The position numbers were made by a program, and so were the translations under genes. This document shows, in pieces, positions 54,562 through 63,367 of a stretch of DNA of 64,000 nucleotides. Positions within the stretch are counted from its first letter, which is position 1; every line of letters starts with the position of its first letter. The notes under the pieces are model-generated. The model searched no databases and had not been told where the DNA came from. It saw only the letters and a program-made list of their open reading frames with translations. This stretch comes from Thalassospira lucentensis MCCC 1A00383 = DSM 14000. Lineage in GTDB: Bacteria > Pseudomonadota > Alphaproteobacteria > Rhodospirillales > Thalassospiraceae. The stretch spans positions 186,001 to 250,000 of the forward strand of contig NZ_ATWN01000002.1 in assembly GCF_000421265.1 (NCBI RefSeq), given 5' to 3'.

Positions 54562-55155
54562 ATGGCGACGCGGACATACACCAAGACCAAACGCGCAGAT
54601 AAGGAACAAGATACCCATCAAAAGATCATTGATGCGGCCTTGTTGCTTTATGGTTCGGTTGGTCCTGCCGCAACAACTATCAGTGCGGTTGCAACCAAAG
54701 CATCTGTGCAGCGCCTTACAGTCTATCGCCACTTTCCCAAGGAAGCTGATTTGATGGCAGGCGCGCTAAAGGCGTGGTTTGAAAGCAGCCCGATGCCTGA
54801 TCCGGCAGACTGGCGCGACCGCGTTAACCCGCAAGACTGGCCCATCGCAATTTTGAGCATGCTGTATTATTATTACAGCGAAACCAGCAATGTATGGGCG
54901 GGCCTGCTGTCAGATCGTGGAAAGCTTGAGGATCTGGACAACGCATTACGCCCTGCCGACAAACATCTTGCCCTTATCCAAGATGACATCATGCGTCATC
55001 TTCCTGCGGCACGGAGCGGCAATGACCTTTGCCGGGCCGTTGTTCGCCACAGCTTACAGTTCTCAACCTGGCAGAGCTTGGCGGCCAGTGAACTTGATAC
55101 GGTCGAGATTGCGGCACTGATGGAAGACTGGGTGCGGCACAGTCCCTTAAGTTAA
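54562..55155 (+). CDS. TetR-family transcriptional regulator
   Basis: The protein has about 197 residues. The N-terminal HTH covers residues 15-60 (QKIIDAALLLYGSVGPAATTISAVATKASVQRLTVYRHFPKEADLM). The remaining helical domain would bind a ligand, perhaps an acyl-CoA given the divergent thioesterase. ATG 54562 follows a G-rich site; the frame extends back to 54487. The C-terminus has no recognisable family-specific domain. Confidence 0.9.
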   Translation: MATRTYTKTKRADKEQDTHQKIIDAALLLYGSVGPAATTISAVATKASVQRLTVYRHFPKEADLMAGALKAWFESSPMPDPADWRDRVNPQDWPIAILSMLYYYYSETSNVWAGLLSDRGKLEDLDNALRPADKHLALIQDDIMRHLPAARSGNDLCRAVVRHSLQFSTWQSLAASELDTVEIAALMEDWVRHSPLS

Positions 55156-55189
55156 TTGTGGATCGAACTTTGCAGAGCAGGCGTGTTCA

Positions 55190-55606
55190 TCAATATGATG
55201 GAGTCTGGCGCATTTTTTTTGTTTCGCCGCGCTTTTTCTTGTTATCAGTGCGTTTGCGTTTTGCCGATACGCTGGGACGTGTTTTTACGCGATATTTCTT
55301 GCGCTCGGCGGCTTTGCGCAACAGGGCGAGAAGCCGTTCTATCGCATCCTGTTTGTTACGCTCCTGTGTGCGGTGACGCTGGGCGTCAAAGATGATCTCG
55401 CCATCGTTGGTCAGTTTGCTTCCAGCAAGTTCACGCAGGCGGTTGCGTACGCGCAAAGGAAGTTCGGTCAGGTCATCAATGCGCACGCGCATGTGAACTG
55501 CACTCGATACCTTGTTGACGTTTTGTCCGCCGGGGCCCGATGCGCGCACGAACTGAAAATTCAGATGGCGTTCATCCAGATAAAGGCCTTTTTCGATCTC
55601 AAGCAT
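55190..55606 (-). CDS. arfB: Peptidyl-tRNA hydrolase/ribosome rescue factor ArfB
   Basis: The protein has 138 residues. The class-I release-factor GGQ motif is in FVRASGPGGQNVNKVSSAV, and a basic, ribosome-binding tail (KKYRVKTRPSVSAKRKRTDNKKKRG) ends the protein, as in YaeJ/ArfB. It enters stalled ribosomes without a stop codon and hydrolyses peptidyl-tRNA. It converges with the TetR gene, 34 bases apart. Confidence 0.95.
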   Translation of the reverse strand: MLEIEKGLYLDERHLNFQFVRASGPGGQNVNKVSSAVHMRVRIDDLTELPLRVRNRLRELAGSKLTNDGEIIFDAQRHRTQERNKQDAIERLLALLRKAAERKKYRVKTRPSVSAKRKRTDNKKKRGETKKMRQTPSY

Positions 55607-55760
55607 GGGTAACCGTAAAAGATTTTCAGGGCGTAACCGGGGCGGTTAACATAACTGAGTGTAGTAGTCGGCTATTAATTGAATTTCGCAATTACTGCGC
55701 CTACATTGACGTGGATCTAGCCTGTCAGGGGCGTGACGAGCTGTAAACAGGAAATCGACG

Positions 55761-56162
55761 GTGCGCTTTTCGCATATTTATATTGGTCTTGGCTGGCTTG
55801 CAATTGGATTGGGCGTTGTGGGTATTTTCCTACCGCTTTTACCAACGACGCCGTTTATGTTGTTGGCCGCTTGGCTTTTTGCCAAGGGATCGCCAAGGCT
55901 GCACGACTGGATTTGCAATCATCCCCGGTTTGGCGGCCCAATTCGTGATTGGAACAATCATGGTGTCATCAGTCGGCGGGCCAAATGTATGGCGATGTTG
56001 GCATTCTTTGTTGTGATTGCGGTGTCGCTGATTTTTGTCGAAAGCCGTTGGGTCGTGATGGTTCAGGTGCTGGTCGCTGTTCCGGTCAGTTTGTTTATCC
56101 TGTCGCGGCCATCAGAACCCCAGCTTGTGAAAGTTACAAATCCAACGGCGGGCAATCCGTAA
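55761..56162 (+). CDS. DUF454 (YbaN-family) inner-membrane protein
   Basis: The protein has 133 residues and three to four membrane helices. The N-terminus YIGLGWLAIGLGVVGIFLPLLPTTPFMLLAAWLFAKGSPRLHDW is the typical DUF454 signature. It is of unknown function. The start is GTG 55761, preceded by AGGAA. It converges on the MerR gene with a gap of 26 bases. Confidence 0.9.
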   Translation: MRFSHIYIGLGWLAIGLGVVGIFLPLLPTTPFMLLAAWLFAKGSPRLHDWICNHPRFGGPIRDWNNHGVISRRAKCMAMLAFFVVIAVSLIFVESRWVVMVQVLVAVPVSLFILSRPSEPQLVKVTNPTAGNP

Positions 56163-56188
56163 AGCCGATCAATCTGGGGTGTTTGATC

Positions 56189-56572
56189 TTAGCCGGTCTT
56201 CTTTCGGCTGAGTTCGCCCTGACAGGATTCTTCAAGTTTATCAAGCTCATCAAGCGTTGCGTCAATGTCCTCACGCTGTGTGCGAAGTGCATCACGGCGT
56301 TCGTTGATTTTGGACACAAGGATGGTCAATTGGGTGATTTCGCTGCGGTCGCCATCATAGAGATCAAGAAGATCACGTATTTCCTTTAATGAGAAACCAA
56401 GCCGCTTGCCGCGCATGATCAGGCGCAAACGCACCCGGTCACGCTGGCTGTAAATGCGGGTTTGTCCCTGACGTTCGGGCTCGATCAGTTCCTGATCTTC
56501 GTAAAAACGGATGGTCCGCGTGGTTACGTCAAACTCGCGGGCAAGATCAGTAATGGAGTAGCTGTCGCTCAT
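56189..56572 (-). CDS. MerR-family regulator, LiuR-like
   Basis: The protein has 127 residues. The winged HTH is YSITDLAREFDVTTRTIRFYEDQELIEPER, followed by a dimerisation helix and a short C-terminus with one Cys (EESCQGEL). It lacks the metal-binding C-terminal loop of CueR or ZntR. The size and N-terminus resemble LiuR, which controls leucine/isovalerate catabolism in many proteobacteria. No liu genes are in the window. An inverted repeat (56593-56610) 20 bases upstream of its start looks like an autoregulatory site. Confidence 0.85.
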   Translation of the reverse strand: MSDSYSITDLAREFDVTTRTIRFYEDQELIEPERQGQTRIYSQRDRVRLRLIMRGKRLGFSLKEIRDLLDLYDGDRSEITQLTILVSKINERRDALRTQREDIDATLDELDKLEESCQGELSRKKTG

Positions 56573-56592
56573 GGGGGCTCAATGCTGTTGAG

Positions 56593-56610
56593 GTTTACGC
56601 TTACGTAAAC
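56593..56610. promoter_or_regulatory. Inverted repeat upstream of the LiuR-like gene
   Basis: GTTTACG and CGTAAAC flank a 4-base spacer, giving an 18-bp MerR-sized site just upstream of the MerR gene and near the end of the histidine kinase gene. Its form is like operators described for LiuR-type regulators. Confidence 0.5.
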
Positions 56611-56616
56611 TGAAAG

Positions 56617-58239
56617 CTACATGCTTTCCTGTGTGACGACAATCGGCAATTCTTTTGGAAACTCGACGCAAAATGTGCTGCCTTCGCCCGGCGTGCTGGT
56701 GACGACCAGCGATCCACCGTGCCGGTCGACGATCTTTTTGCAAATCGCCAGGCCAATTCCTGTCCCGGCATAATCACCATAGCCATGCAGGCGTTTGAAA
56801 ACCTCAAAAATAGTTTCGTGATATTGCTCTTCAATTCCGATCCCGTTATCGGCAACAAAAATGCGGTAGTTGTTCAGAGTTTCCTTGGCGAATACCCGTA
56901 CCTTGCCATCTTCGGGGTCACTGTATTTCAGGCCATTGGATACCAGGTTCTGGAACAGCAGCAGTAGCTGGCTTGCATCGCCGGTGATGGTGGGAAGGGT
57001 TCCTTCGCGGATGATATTGCCTTCGGGGGCGGATCCGGCACGTTTGAAGTTGGTTACAAGCGCATCAAACAGGGCATGTAAAGAAACCGCGTGGAACGGT
57101 TTCCCATGACGTCCAACACGCGACAGGGTCAGAAGGTCGTCAATCATGCGCTGCATGCGTTGGGTGCCATCAACAGCATAATGAATGAATTCATCGGCTG
57201 TATCGTCAAGCTGGCCTTCATACCGTCGGGCGATGAGCTGGGTATAGCTTGACACCATGCGCAGTGGTTCTTGCAAGTCATGGGACGCGGCATAGGCAAA
57301 CTGTTCAAGTTCGCTGTTGGAACGTTCTAGTTCAGCCATGGTGCGCTGAATTTCCATCTCATGGCGTTTGCGTTGGGAAATATCGCGCAGAGTAATAATG
57401 TAGTGATAGCGTTCATCAGCGGAAAAATGACTGATCGCGACTTCCAGAGGTATGTTGCGCCCGCTCGACGTGCAGGCGAGAACCTCGATCACCCCGGTTC
57501 CAAGGTCAGTCAAAAGTCGATCCTTTGGTGGTGGTGATGGGGTGATGTGTTCGCTGTCAGGCAAAAGAAAGCGAATGATGTTGCGTAGTTCCGGGTCGCC
57601 TTCGGGCCCGCAAAGTTCCTGCGCACGTGCGTTTAGGGGTTCAATATTGCCATCATCTGACGCCACCAAAATGGCATCAATGGTATTTTGCAAAATCGCC
57701 CGGGTCCGGCCTTCGCTGCGTCGGGTTTGGGTAACAAGGTCAGCCAATTCGGCAGCCTGCTGACGAAGTAGTCGGTCGCGTTGAACGGCAAGAGTAACAT
57801 CGCGAATGGTCAACGAACACAGCGTGCCATTGCTGCTAGTCTTGATTGGATGGATGCGGATTGATTGCTCCATGCGATCAAAGCTTGCGGCAAATTGCGG
57901 CAGGGGCTTTAACGGCAGGGCACCTTGATTAAGCGATGGGGAGATAACGGCGGGCATGCCAAATTTCAGGCAGTCTTCAATCGCCTGACTGACCCGACCC
58001 AATCGGGTTTCAGGAAAAACGTCGATAAGCTGTTTGCCAAGAACTTGATGCGGTGCCAGATCAGATCGGTTTTGCATCCATTTGTTCCAATGGCAAATCG
58101 CGCCATCCTGCGAAATCGCAAGCGAACCGGTGTCTGCCGTATCAAGCAACGCGCTATAAAGTTCGGCGGCATTGTCTGATCTATCGAGACTGCCCGACAG
58201 CGTTCTGTAGTCCAACGATGTTGACGTCGTTTTTTTCAT
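56617..58239 (-). CDS. PAS-domain sensor histidine kinase (cytoplasmic)
   Basis: The protein has 540 residues and no membrane helix. Two PAS domains occupy about residues 25-150 and 180-290. The HisKA box is FAYAASHDLQEPLRMVSSYT (His near residue 315), and the HATPase boxes are LVSNGLKYSDPEDG, VADNGIGIEE, GTGIGLAICKKIVDRHGG. This kinase type is common beside CheC-like and receiver proteins. It starts 14 bases after the cheC-like stop and is the last gene of that group. The signal is unknown; phosphate probably goes to the upstream single-domain receiver. Confidence 0.9.
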   Translation of the reverse strand: MKKTTSTSLDYRTLSGSLDRSDNAAELYSALLDTADTGSLAISQDGAICHWNKWMQNRSDLAPHQVLGKQLIDVFPETRLGRVSQAIEDCLKFGMPAVISPSLNQGALPLKPLPQFAASFDRMEQSIRIHPIKTSSNGTLCSLTIRDVTLAVQRDRLLRQQAAELADLVTQTRRSEGRTRAILQNTIDAILVASDDGNIEPLNARAQELCGPEGDPELRNIIRFLLPDSEHITPSPPPKDRLLTDLGTGVIEVLACTSSGRNIPLEVAISHFSADERYHYIITLRDISQRKRHEMEIQRTMAELERSNSELEQFAYAASHDLQEPLRMVSSYTQLIARRYEGQLDDTADEFIHYAVDGTQRMQRMIDDLLTLSRVGRHGKPFHAVSLHALFDALVTNFKRAGSAPEGNIIREGTLPTITGDASQLLLLFQNLVSNGLKYSDPEDGKVRVFAKETLNNYRIFVADNGIGIEEQYHETIFEVFKRLHGYGDYAGTGIGLAICKKIVDRHGGSLVVTSTPGEGSTFCVEFPKELPIVVTQESM

Positions 58240-58253
58240 TCACCTCGACCCGG

Positions 58254-58877
58254 TTAACCAAGTGAATTGGCCAGAAAACGACGGACCAGTTCCCTTAGCA
58301 TCTGGATTGAATCAAGATCCATAACAAACAGGACATATCCATCAATGTCATTTTGACGCAGCATGAATTGCACATGCAAGATCATCAAAACGGGTTTTTT
58401 GCCAGTTTGGCTACTTGCGCCATCTTGATCCAGCAACGACCGACTTTCGCGTTTGCGAAATGATGGCATCGAGCAATTTATCGGTTCACCAAGCACATTT
58501 GAAATGCTGCCAAGGCAGGCATTCAAAATGATATTGCCAACTTCCATCAGGGCTTCTTGCTCAAGATCGGTCAAGGCCTCAAGCGGAACGTCGACTTTCA
58601 AAAGGCTGCGTACCAGTTCCAGACTGCGTTCTTCGGGAAAGACCAGCATGGCCTCGCCTTTAAAGGGCCCGTCGAATGTCTGACTGACGGCAGAAACAAT
58701 TTCAGTTGGCGCCTTGGCAAGGTCGGTATCAGAAAACCGTTCGACGAAAGTGATGCGCGGAACGGTTAGTTCAACCGGTTGTTCGACCATCTCGGACAAG
58801 GATGATGCGGCCCGACCAACACCGATGTTGATCAGTTCACTGATGGTATCATGTTCAAGTTCTGTCAGATCAATCAT
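58254..58877 (-). CDS. CheC-family (CheY-P phosphatase-like) protein
   Basis: The protein has 207 residues. Two E-x2-N active-site helices are visible: SELINIGVGRAASSLSEM (Glu14, Asn17) and LMEVGNIILNACLGSISN near residues 110-125. CheC proteins remove phosphate from CheY. The protein overlaps the receiver gene by four bases, so its likely substrate is that receiver. No CheA, CheW or chemoreceptor gene is adjacent, so the module may regulate something other than flagellar chemotaxis. Confidence 0.9.
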   Translation of the reverse strand: MIDLTELEHDTISELINIGVGRAASSLSEMVEQPVELTVPRITFVERFSDTDLAKAPTEIVSAVSQTFDGPFKGEAMLVFPEERSLELVRSLLKVDVPLEALTDLEQEALMEVGNIILNACLGSISNVLGEPINCSMPSFRKRESRSLLDQDGASSQTGKKPVLMILHVQFMLRQNDIDGYVLFVMDLDSIQMLRELVRRFLANSLG

Positions 58878-59248
58878 CGACCTGCTTCCTTGGACGCGAT
58901 GTAGTCACGAATTTTTTCTTCGGTCGGTGGCTTTGCCAGAAAATCAACGCCGATGCTTTCGGCCTTGTTCTGGATTTCTTTTTGAATATTGGCCGTCAGA
59001 AGTGCAATCACGGTATCGGGGAACTGCGCGCGCAACTTCTCGCAAAGCTCAAGGCCATTCATGCCGGGCATATTAAAATCTACAAGGAGATAATCGTAGG
59101 ATTTCTCCGCGACCATCCCCAAGGCCTTTGCCGCATCTTCGGCTTCGTTAATTTCCCACCCCGCAAAATTGCTGGATATGAATGCCTTGACCAGAAGCCG
59201 GGCGAATTTGCTGTCATCTATGAGCAGGACGGATTTTTGTGGGGCCAT
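58874..59248 (-). CDS. Single-domain response regulator (CheY-like)
   Basis: The protein has 124 residues forming one receiver domain. The acidic pair is VLLIDDSKFAR, the acceptor Asp is in DYLLVDFNMPGMNG, the Thr is in ALLTANIQKEIQ, and the Lys is in VDFLAKPPTEEKI. There is no output domain. The stop overlaps the CheC-like start (ATGA), so the two are made together. It begins 69 bases after the stop of the GGDEF-EAL gene. Confidence 0.92.
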   Translation of the reverse strand: MAPQKSVLLIDDSKFARLLVKAFISSNFAGWEINEAEDAAKALGMVAEKSYDYLLVDFNMPGMNGLELCEKLRAQFPDTVIALLTANIQKEIQNKAESIGVDFLAKPPTEEKIRDYIASKEAGR

Positions 59249-59317
59249 TTTACTTCTCGGGTAACCAGACGGTTGAATGTGGTGCGCAGGCTGCGCTTGT
59301 TCGGTCGCATTAGCTAC

Positions 59318-61792
59318 TTATGGTTCAATATCGGCCTTGGCAGACAGGCGTATAATATGGTGAACAGCCTCATGTGCAGGCAGCGGTGTCGCAATCAGGA
59401 AGCCCTGAACTTCGTCACATCCGCTGTCGCGCAGGAAGTCCATTTGTTCTATGGTTTCAACACCTTCGGCAACCACCTGCAGGCCAAGATTGTGGCCCAT
59501 GATGATAATCGCGCGCGTGATCGCGGCATCATCGCTATCGACTGTGATGTCGCGGACAAACGACCGGTCAATCTTGATGGAGTTGATCGGCAGGCGTTTA
59601 AGATACGCCAAGGATGAATAGCCCGTGCCAAAGTCATCAACCGCGATTTGCAGCCCAAGGTGGCGCAGTTCTTCAAGGATTGTAGCCGATTTCTTGATTT
59701 CCTGCATCATCACGGTTTCGGTAACTTCAAGCACGATGCGTGCAGCAGGTGTATTGGTTTGTTCAAGAATACGCGCAATGGTTTGCGTGATCCGGCCTTC
59801 CATCAATTGTCGTGGTGACACATTGATCGCAATCGGAACCGGCGGGACATTCGCGGCGCCCCACTCCCCGATCTGACGGCAGACTTCCTCGAAAACCCAC
59901 TCCCCGATCTTGCCGATCAGTCCGGTTTCTTCTGCCACCGGGATGAACTGCATCGGCGAGATATAGCCCCGCCCCGGATGTTTCCAGCGGATAAGTGCTT
60001 CAAGCCCGCAAATCTGGTCGGTTTTAAGGTCGACCTTGGGCTGGTAATGCAGTTCAAATTGATTTTTTGCGAGGGCTTCCCGGAGATCATTTTCGATCAC
60101 AAGACGCGCCATCGCACTTTCGTTCATGGTCTTGGTAAAGAAGTGATAGGTGCCGCCACCTCCTGATTTCGCGCTATACATCGCAGTATCGGCGTTGCGC
60201 ATCAATGTTGGGAAATCTTCACCATCGGATGGATAAAGCGCAATGCCAATGGATGGGGTGACAAACAGAATGCGTCCCTTGATATCGAAGGCTGGTGTCA
60301 GTGCGTCAAGTACAGCCTGCGACAAATTGGCGGCATCCTGCATTTCCTTTAGATCGGGAATAATGATCAGGAACTCATCCCCGCCAAGACGCCCGACTAT
60401 TTCCTGACGGCCAATGACTTTTTGCAGTCGTAGCGCCACAGCCTTGAGCAATAGGTCCCCGACATGATGTCCCAAGCTGTCATTGATCACCTTGAAACGA
60501 TCAAGGTCGATAAAGACAACTGCGGTTGCGCCGTGGCGTCGGTCTTTGTCATCTTGGTGTACCGCCAGTGCATTTGTCAGGCTGTGTTCAAGCATGCTGC
60601 GGTTCGGCAGGTTGGTCAGCGTGTCGTGGTTGGCCATATAAACCAGCTGCTCTTCATAGCGCTTGCGCACGGTAATGTCGTTTAGAACGGCTGTAATGAG
60701 CGGGGTTGCCGCATCAGGGATCGGTCGGAAGGCAAAAGAAACGTCAATTTCGCGTTGGTCTATCCGGATGATGGGTAAGATGATGCGTTTTTCTGTTATC
60801 TCAACGCTCGGATCATATGCGGCGAGTTCTTCAAGGGTGTGTTCAAGTGTCGGAATTGATCGCGGGGCGATAAATTCCTGCAAGGTTCGTCCTTGGGGTG
60901 TTTCATCACGCATCAACCCTAGTAGGGGCCGGATGGCAGCATTGTATTCAACGATACGACCTGTCGGTGAGATTGTCAGAATCCCGTCAGCAACATTCTG
61001 AACAATGGCGTTAAGTTGCGATTCACGGTCTCGGACTTGCTGTTCGGTAAGGCGCAGCTTGGTAAGGTTTGTCGAAATGCTGTCGATCAGATTGCGCGTG
61101 GTATGCAAAATCATACCGAGCTCATCGCGGTCATGTTTGGCCGGGACGACGATGCTCTGGGGATCGGGATGTTGCGGGTTAATCTTGCGCAGTGTGGCCG
61201 AAATGCGCAAAAGCGGTTTGGTCAGTGTCGCATAGAAAAACGCAACCAATACCAGCCCCAAAAGCAGATTTCGTAAAATGCCTGATGCCAGGATGCGCGT
61301 CGCACGATTGATAAAACCCTCGGCAATCAGATTGGTATCGATTTGAACACTTAAATATCCGACCAGTTCTCTGGTCGGACCTGTTTCAAGGCGAACATCA
61401 TATTCCTGATTGTCACCAAACATTAGTCTGGTCAGCAGGGAACGGCTGGAACTGCTTGGTGGCTCCGAATGGCGGGCAAGGACATTATCGAAATTGTCGC
61501 GCAAGACCGCTTCATAGACCGGCTCATATTCAAACAAGCCGGCAATAACGCGCGAGGCCAGATTTTCATCAAGACCGTACGCCGCCTGTGTCGCGGATTC
61601 GCGCAAGGTCGCAAGGACCTGATTAACAGTACGGTCAATCAGGGTTTGTTCTTCGCGAAGATCAAGGGTGATTTGAATAGCACTGAGCAGCAGGCCAATA
61701 AGCAGGGTAATGGCGACCGCAATGCGTGCCTGTTTTACAGACAGGCGATCCAGCCACTTAAGTTGTTGCTGATCAAGGTTTTCGTTAGACAC
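59318..61792 (-). CDS. HAMP-PAS-GGDEF-EAL membrane protein
   Basis: The protein has about 824 residues. A membrane helix (RIAVAITLLIGLLLSAIQIT) leads into a periplasmic sensor of about 130 residues, a second helix (GILRNLLLGLVLVAFFYATL), then HAMP, PAS (LNAIVQNVADGILTISPTGRIVEYN), GGDEF and EAL domains. The GGDEF loop is intact (RLGGDEFLIIIPD) but an RxxD site is lacking. EAL is intact (GLEALIRWKHP, IAVDDFGTGYSSLAYLKRLP). It could make or break c-di-GMP depending on the signal. The start is uncertain: GTG 61792 or TTG 61804. It may be the first gene of an operon with the receiver, CheC-like and kinase genes. Confidence 0.88.
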   Translation of the reverse strand: MSNENLDQQQLKWLDRLSVKQARIAVAITLLIGLLLSAIQITLDLREEQTLIDRTVNQVLATLRESATQAAYGLDENLASRVIAGLFEYEPVYEAVLRDNFDNVLARHSEPPSSSSRSLLTRLMFGDNQEYDVRLETGPTRELVGYLSVQIDTNLIAEGFINRATRILASGILRNLLLGLVLVAFFYATLTKPLLRISATLRKINPQHPDPQSIVVPAKHDRDELGMILHTTRNLIDSISTNLTKLRLTEQQVRDRESQLNAIVQNVADGILTISPTGRIVEYNAAIRPLLGLMRDETPQGRTLQEFIAPRSIPTLEHTLEELAAYDPSVEITEKRIILPIIRIDQREIDVSFAFRPIPDAATPLITAVLNDITVRKRYEEQLVYMANHDTLTNLPNRSMLEHSLTNALAVHQDDKDRRHGATAVVFIDLDRFKVINDSLGHHVGDLLLKAVALRLQKVIGRQEIVGRLGGDEFLIIIPDLKEMQDAANLSQAVLDALTPAFDIKGRILFVTPSIGIALYPSDGEDFPTLMRNADTAMYSAKSGGGGTYHFFTKTMNESAMARLVIENDLREALAKNQFELHYQPKVDLKTDQICGLEALIRWKHPGRGYISPMQFIPVAEETGLIGKIGEWVFEEVCRQIGEWGAANVPPVPIAINVSPRQLMEGRITQTIARILEQTNTPAARIVLEVTETVMMQEIKKSATILEELRHLGLQIAVDDFGTGYSSLAYLKRLPINSIKIDRSFVRDITVDSDDAAITRAIIIMGHNLGLQVVAEGVETIEQMDFLRDSGCDEVQGFLIATPLPAHEAVHHIIRLSAKADIEP

Positions 61793-61804
61793 CCCGAACC
61801 CCAA

Positions 61805-62117
61805 ATATTCACTTTTCCCAATCAGTTAAAAGCACACTATGGCGTTGTGTTGTTAAAAGCAATTGTCCCAAGGCCCTAAGAACTGGAAAAGAGCAAAGAA
61901 ATCTGTATGGTCTGCGCAGAATTTCGAAGGTAAATATCCTATATCTTGCTGGCCGATGTTTCTGCACTGCATCAAACTGGCAATACTACGCAAAAAAATG
62001 GGGTTTTAATGGAGTTGCACACAAAGGCCGTGCGTGATAACCCAATGCCCGAGAGAGAACAAGGCCAAGCGCGGGTGCAGCCGCAATCTGGTCCAGCAAC
62101 CTGTACGGAGTTACACC
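61805..62117. other. Divergent intergenic region, GGDEF-EAL and fdxA
   Basis: The 313 bases hold no gene I can support. They must carry divergent promoters for the GGDEF-EAL gene and fdxA. A short frame of about 48 codons upstream of fdxA has no ribosome site. No clear hairpin or motif stood out. Confidence 0.45.
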
Positions 62118-62453
62118 ATGACCTATGTGGTGACGGAAAACTGCATCAAGTGTAAGTATCAGGACTGCGTCGAGGTTTGCCCCGTCGATTGCTTCTATGA
62201 AGGTGATAACTTTTTGGTTATTCATCCTGACGAATGCATTGATTGCGGTGTCTGTGAGCCGGAATGCCCCGCAGAGGCTATTATTCCTGATACGGAACCG
62301 AACTTGGATAACTGGTTGGAAATCAACCGGAAATTCGCCGAAGTCTGGCCGAACATTACCCGTAAAGGGGATGCGCCGGCTGATGCGGACGAGTGGAATG
62401 GCAAAACGGGTAAAACCGAAATGCTCAGTGAAGCACCTGGTAAAGGTGACTGA
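62118..62453 (+). CDS. fdxA: 7Fe ferredoxin FdxA
   Basis: The protein has about 111 residues. The two cluster motifs are [20 protein letters not shown] and [17 protein letters not shown], the pattern of 3Fe-4S plus 4Fe-4S ferredoxins of the Azotobacter FdI/FdxA type. It carries electrons in the cytoplasm. ATG 62118 has CGGAG upstream; the frame extends back to 62034. FdxA is commonly followed by carD in alphaproteobacteria, as here. Confidence 0.96.
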   Translation: MTYVVTENCIKCKYQDCVEVCPVDCFYEGDNFLVIHPDECIDCGVCEPECPAEAIIPDTEPNLDNWLEINRKFAEVWPNITRKGDAPADADEWNGKTGKTEMLSEAPGKGD

Positions 62454-62764
62454 TCAGGTCGCATAACCATCAAGAATTAAACCATATTTGGGTCAGGCCA
62501 GTGTTGGTATTTGGCCCTTTGCATGGCTGCATTGAGCTGGTGACACGGAAAAATTCTGTGAAACACCGGCTCTTTGTGTTATTGTCTCCAACTCGCGTTT
62601 AAGGGCTCGACAGGCTCGTTCCGAATTTACCGGATCCCCGTTTAATATCCCCTGTCTGAAACCGCGACTTTGCCAAAAGCTTGGTCGTGTGCAGCTCTTC
62701 GCGTCACTGGGTCTATAGTGTTACAGTTGAATGACCAGGTCTCATACGGCCGGAAGGATGCTTG
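62454..62764. other. 311-base gap between fdxA and carD
   Basis: No gene is visible. A TATAGT box at 62714-62719, about 45 bases before carD, could be a -10 element, but I find no good -35 partner. A short hairpin past fdxA (62496-62516) is weak. The length suggests that carD has its own promoter. Confidence 0.4.
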
Positions 62765-63265
62765 ATGTCGGATAAGTTGCCCTTTACTGTTGGCGATTAC
62801 GTTGTTTACCCCGCGCACGGTGTTGGCTGTGTCGACGGCCTGGAAACTCAGGAAATCGCGGGTCAGGAATTGCGCCTTTATGTAATTACCTTTGAATCCA
62901 GCCGCATGACTTTGCGTGTGCCGGTTAATAAGGTGGGCAACTCGGGTCTCCGTAAGCTTTCCTCTAAAAAGCAGATGGACTCCGCACTGATTACCCTTAA
63001 GGGGCGTGCACGCGTAAAACGCACCATGTGGTCGCGCCGTGCACAGGAATACGAAGCAAAAATCAATTCAGGCGACCCTGTTTCCATCGCAGAAGTCGTG
63101 CGCGATCTTCATCGCAGCGCAACCCAGCCGGAACAGTCGTTCTCTGAACGTCAGATTTACGAAGCAGCCTTTGAGCGCCTCGTTGACGAACTGGCTGCGA
63201 TTGAAAAAATCGATAAGGACAAGGCATCTGGCAAGCTTGAAAAGCTTTTGTACAAAGCTGCCTGA
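62765..63265 (+). CDS. carD: CarD/CdnL-family RNA polymerase-binding regulator
   Basis: The protein has about 166 residues. The N-terminal Tudor-like RNA polymerase-interaction domain has FTVGDYVVYPAHGVGCVDGLETQEI and TLRVPVNKV; the C-terminal helical DNA-binding domain has MWSRRAQEYEAKINSGD and LVDELAAIEK. CdnL/CarD stabilises open promoter complexes, notably at rRNA and growth genes. ATG 62765 follows GGAAGG at 62752-62757. A strong terminator lies downstream. Confidence 0.96.
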   Translation: MSDKLPFTVGDYVVYPAHGVGCVDGLETQEIAGQELRLYVITFESSRMTLRVPVNKVGNSGLRKLSSKKQMDSALITLKGRARVKRTMWSRRAQEYEAKINSGDPVSIAEVVRDLHRSATQPEQSFSERQIYEAAFERLVDELAAIEKIDKDKASGKLEKLLYKAA

Positions 63266-63296
63266 TTGCAGACGTCTCCTTACACACCTATTTATA

Positions 63297-63347
63297 AAAA
63301 CCGGCCCACAAGGTATCCTTGATATCCTCGGGGCCGGTTTTGTTTTT
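63297..63347 (+). terminator. Terminator of carD
   Basis: An 11-bp outer stem (63297-63307 with 63331-63341) with a smaller hairpin inside, then TGTTTTTG, lies 31 bases past the carD stop. Confidence 0.85.
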
Positions 63348-63367
63348 GTTTTAGGCAGGTTACAGCG

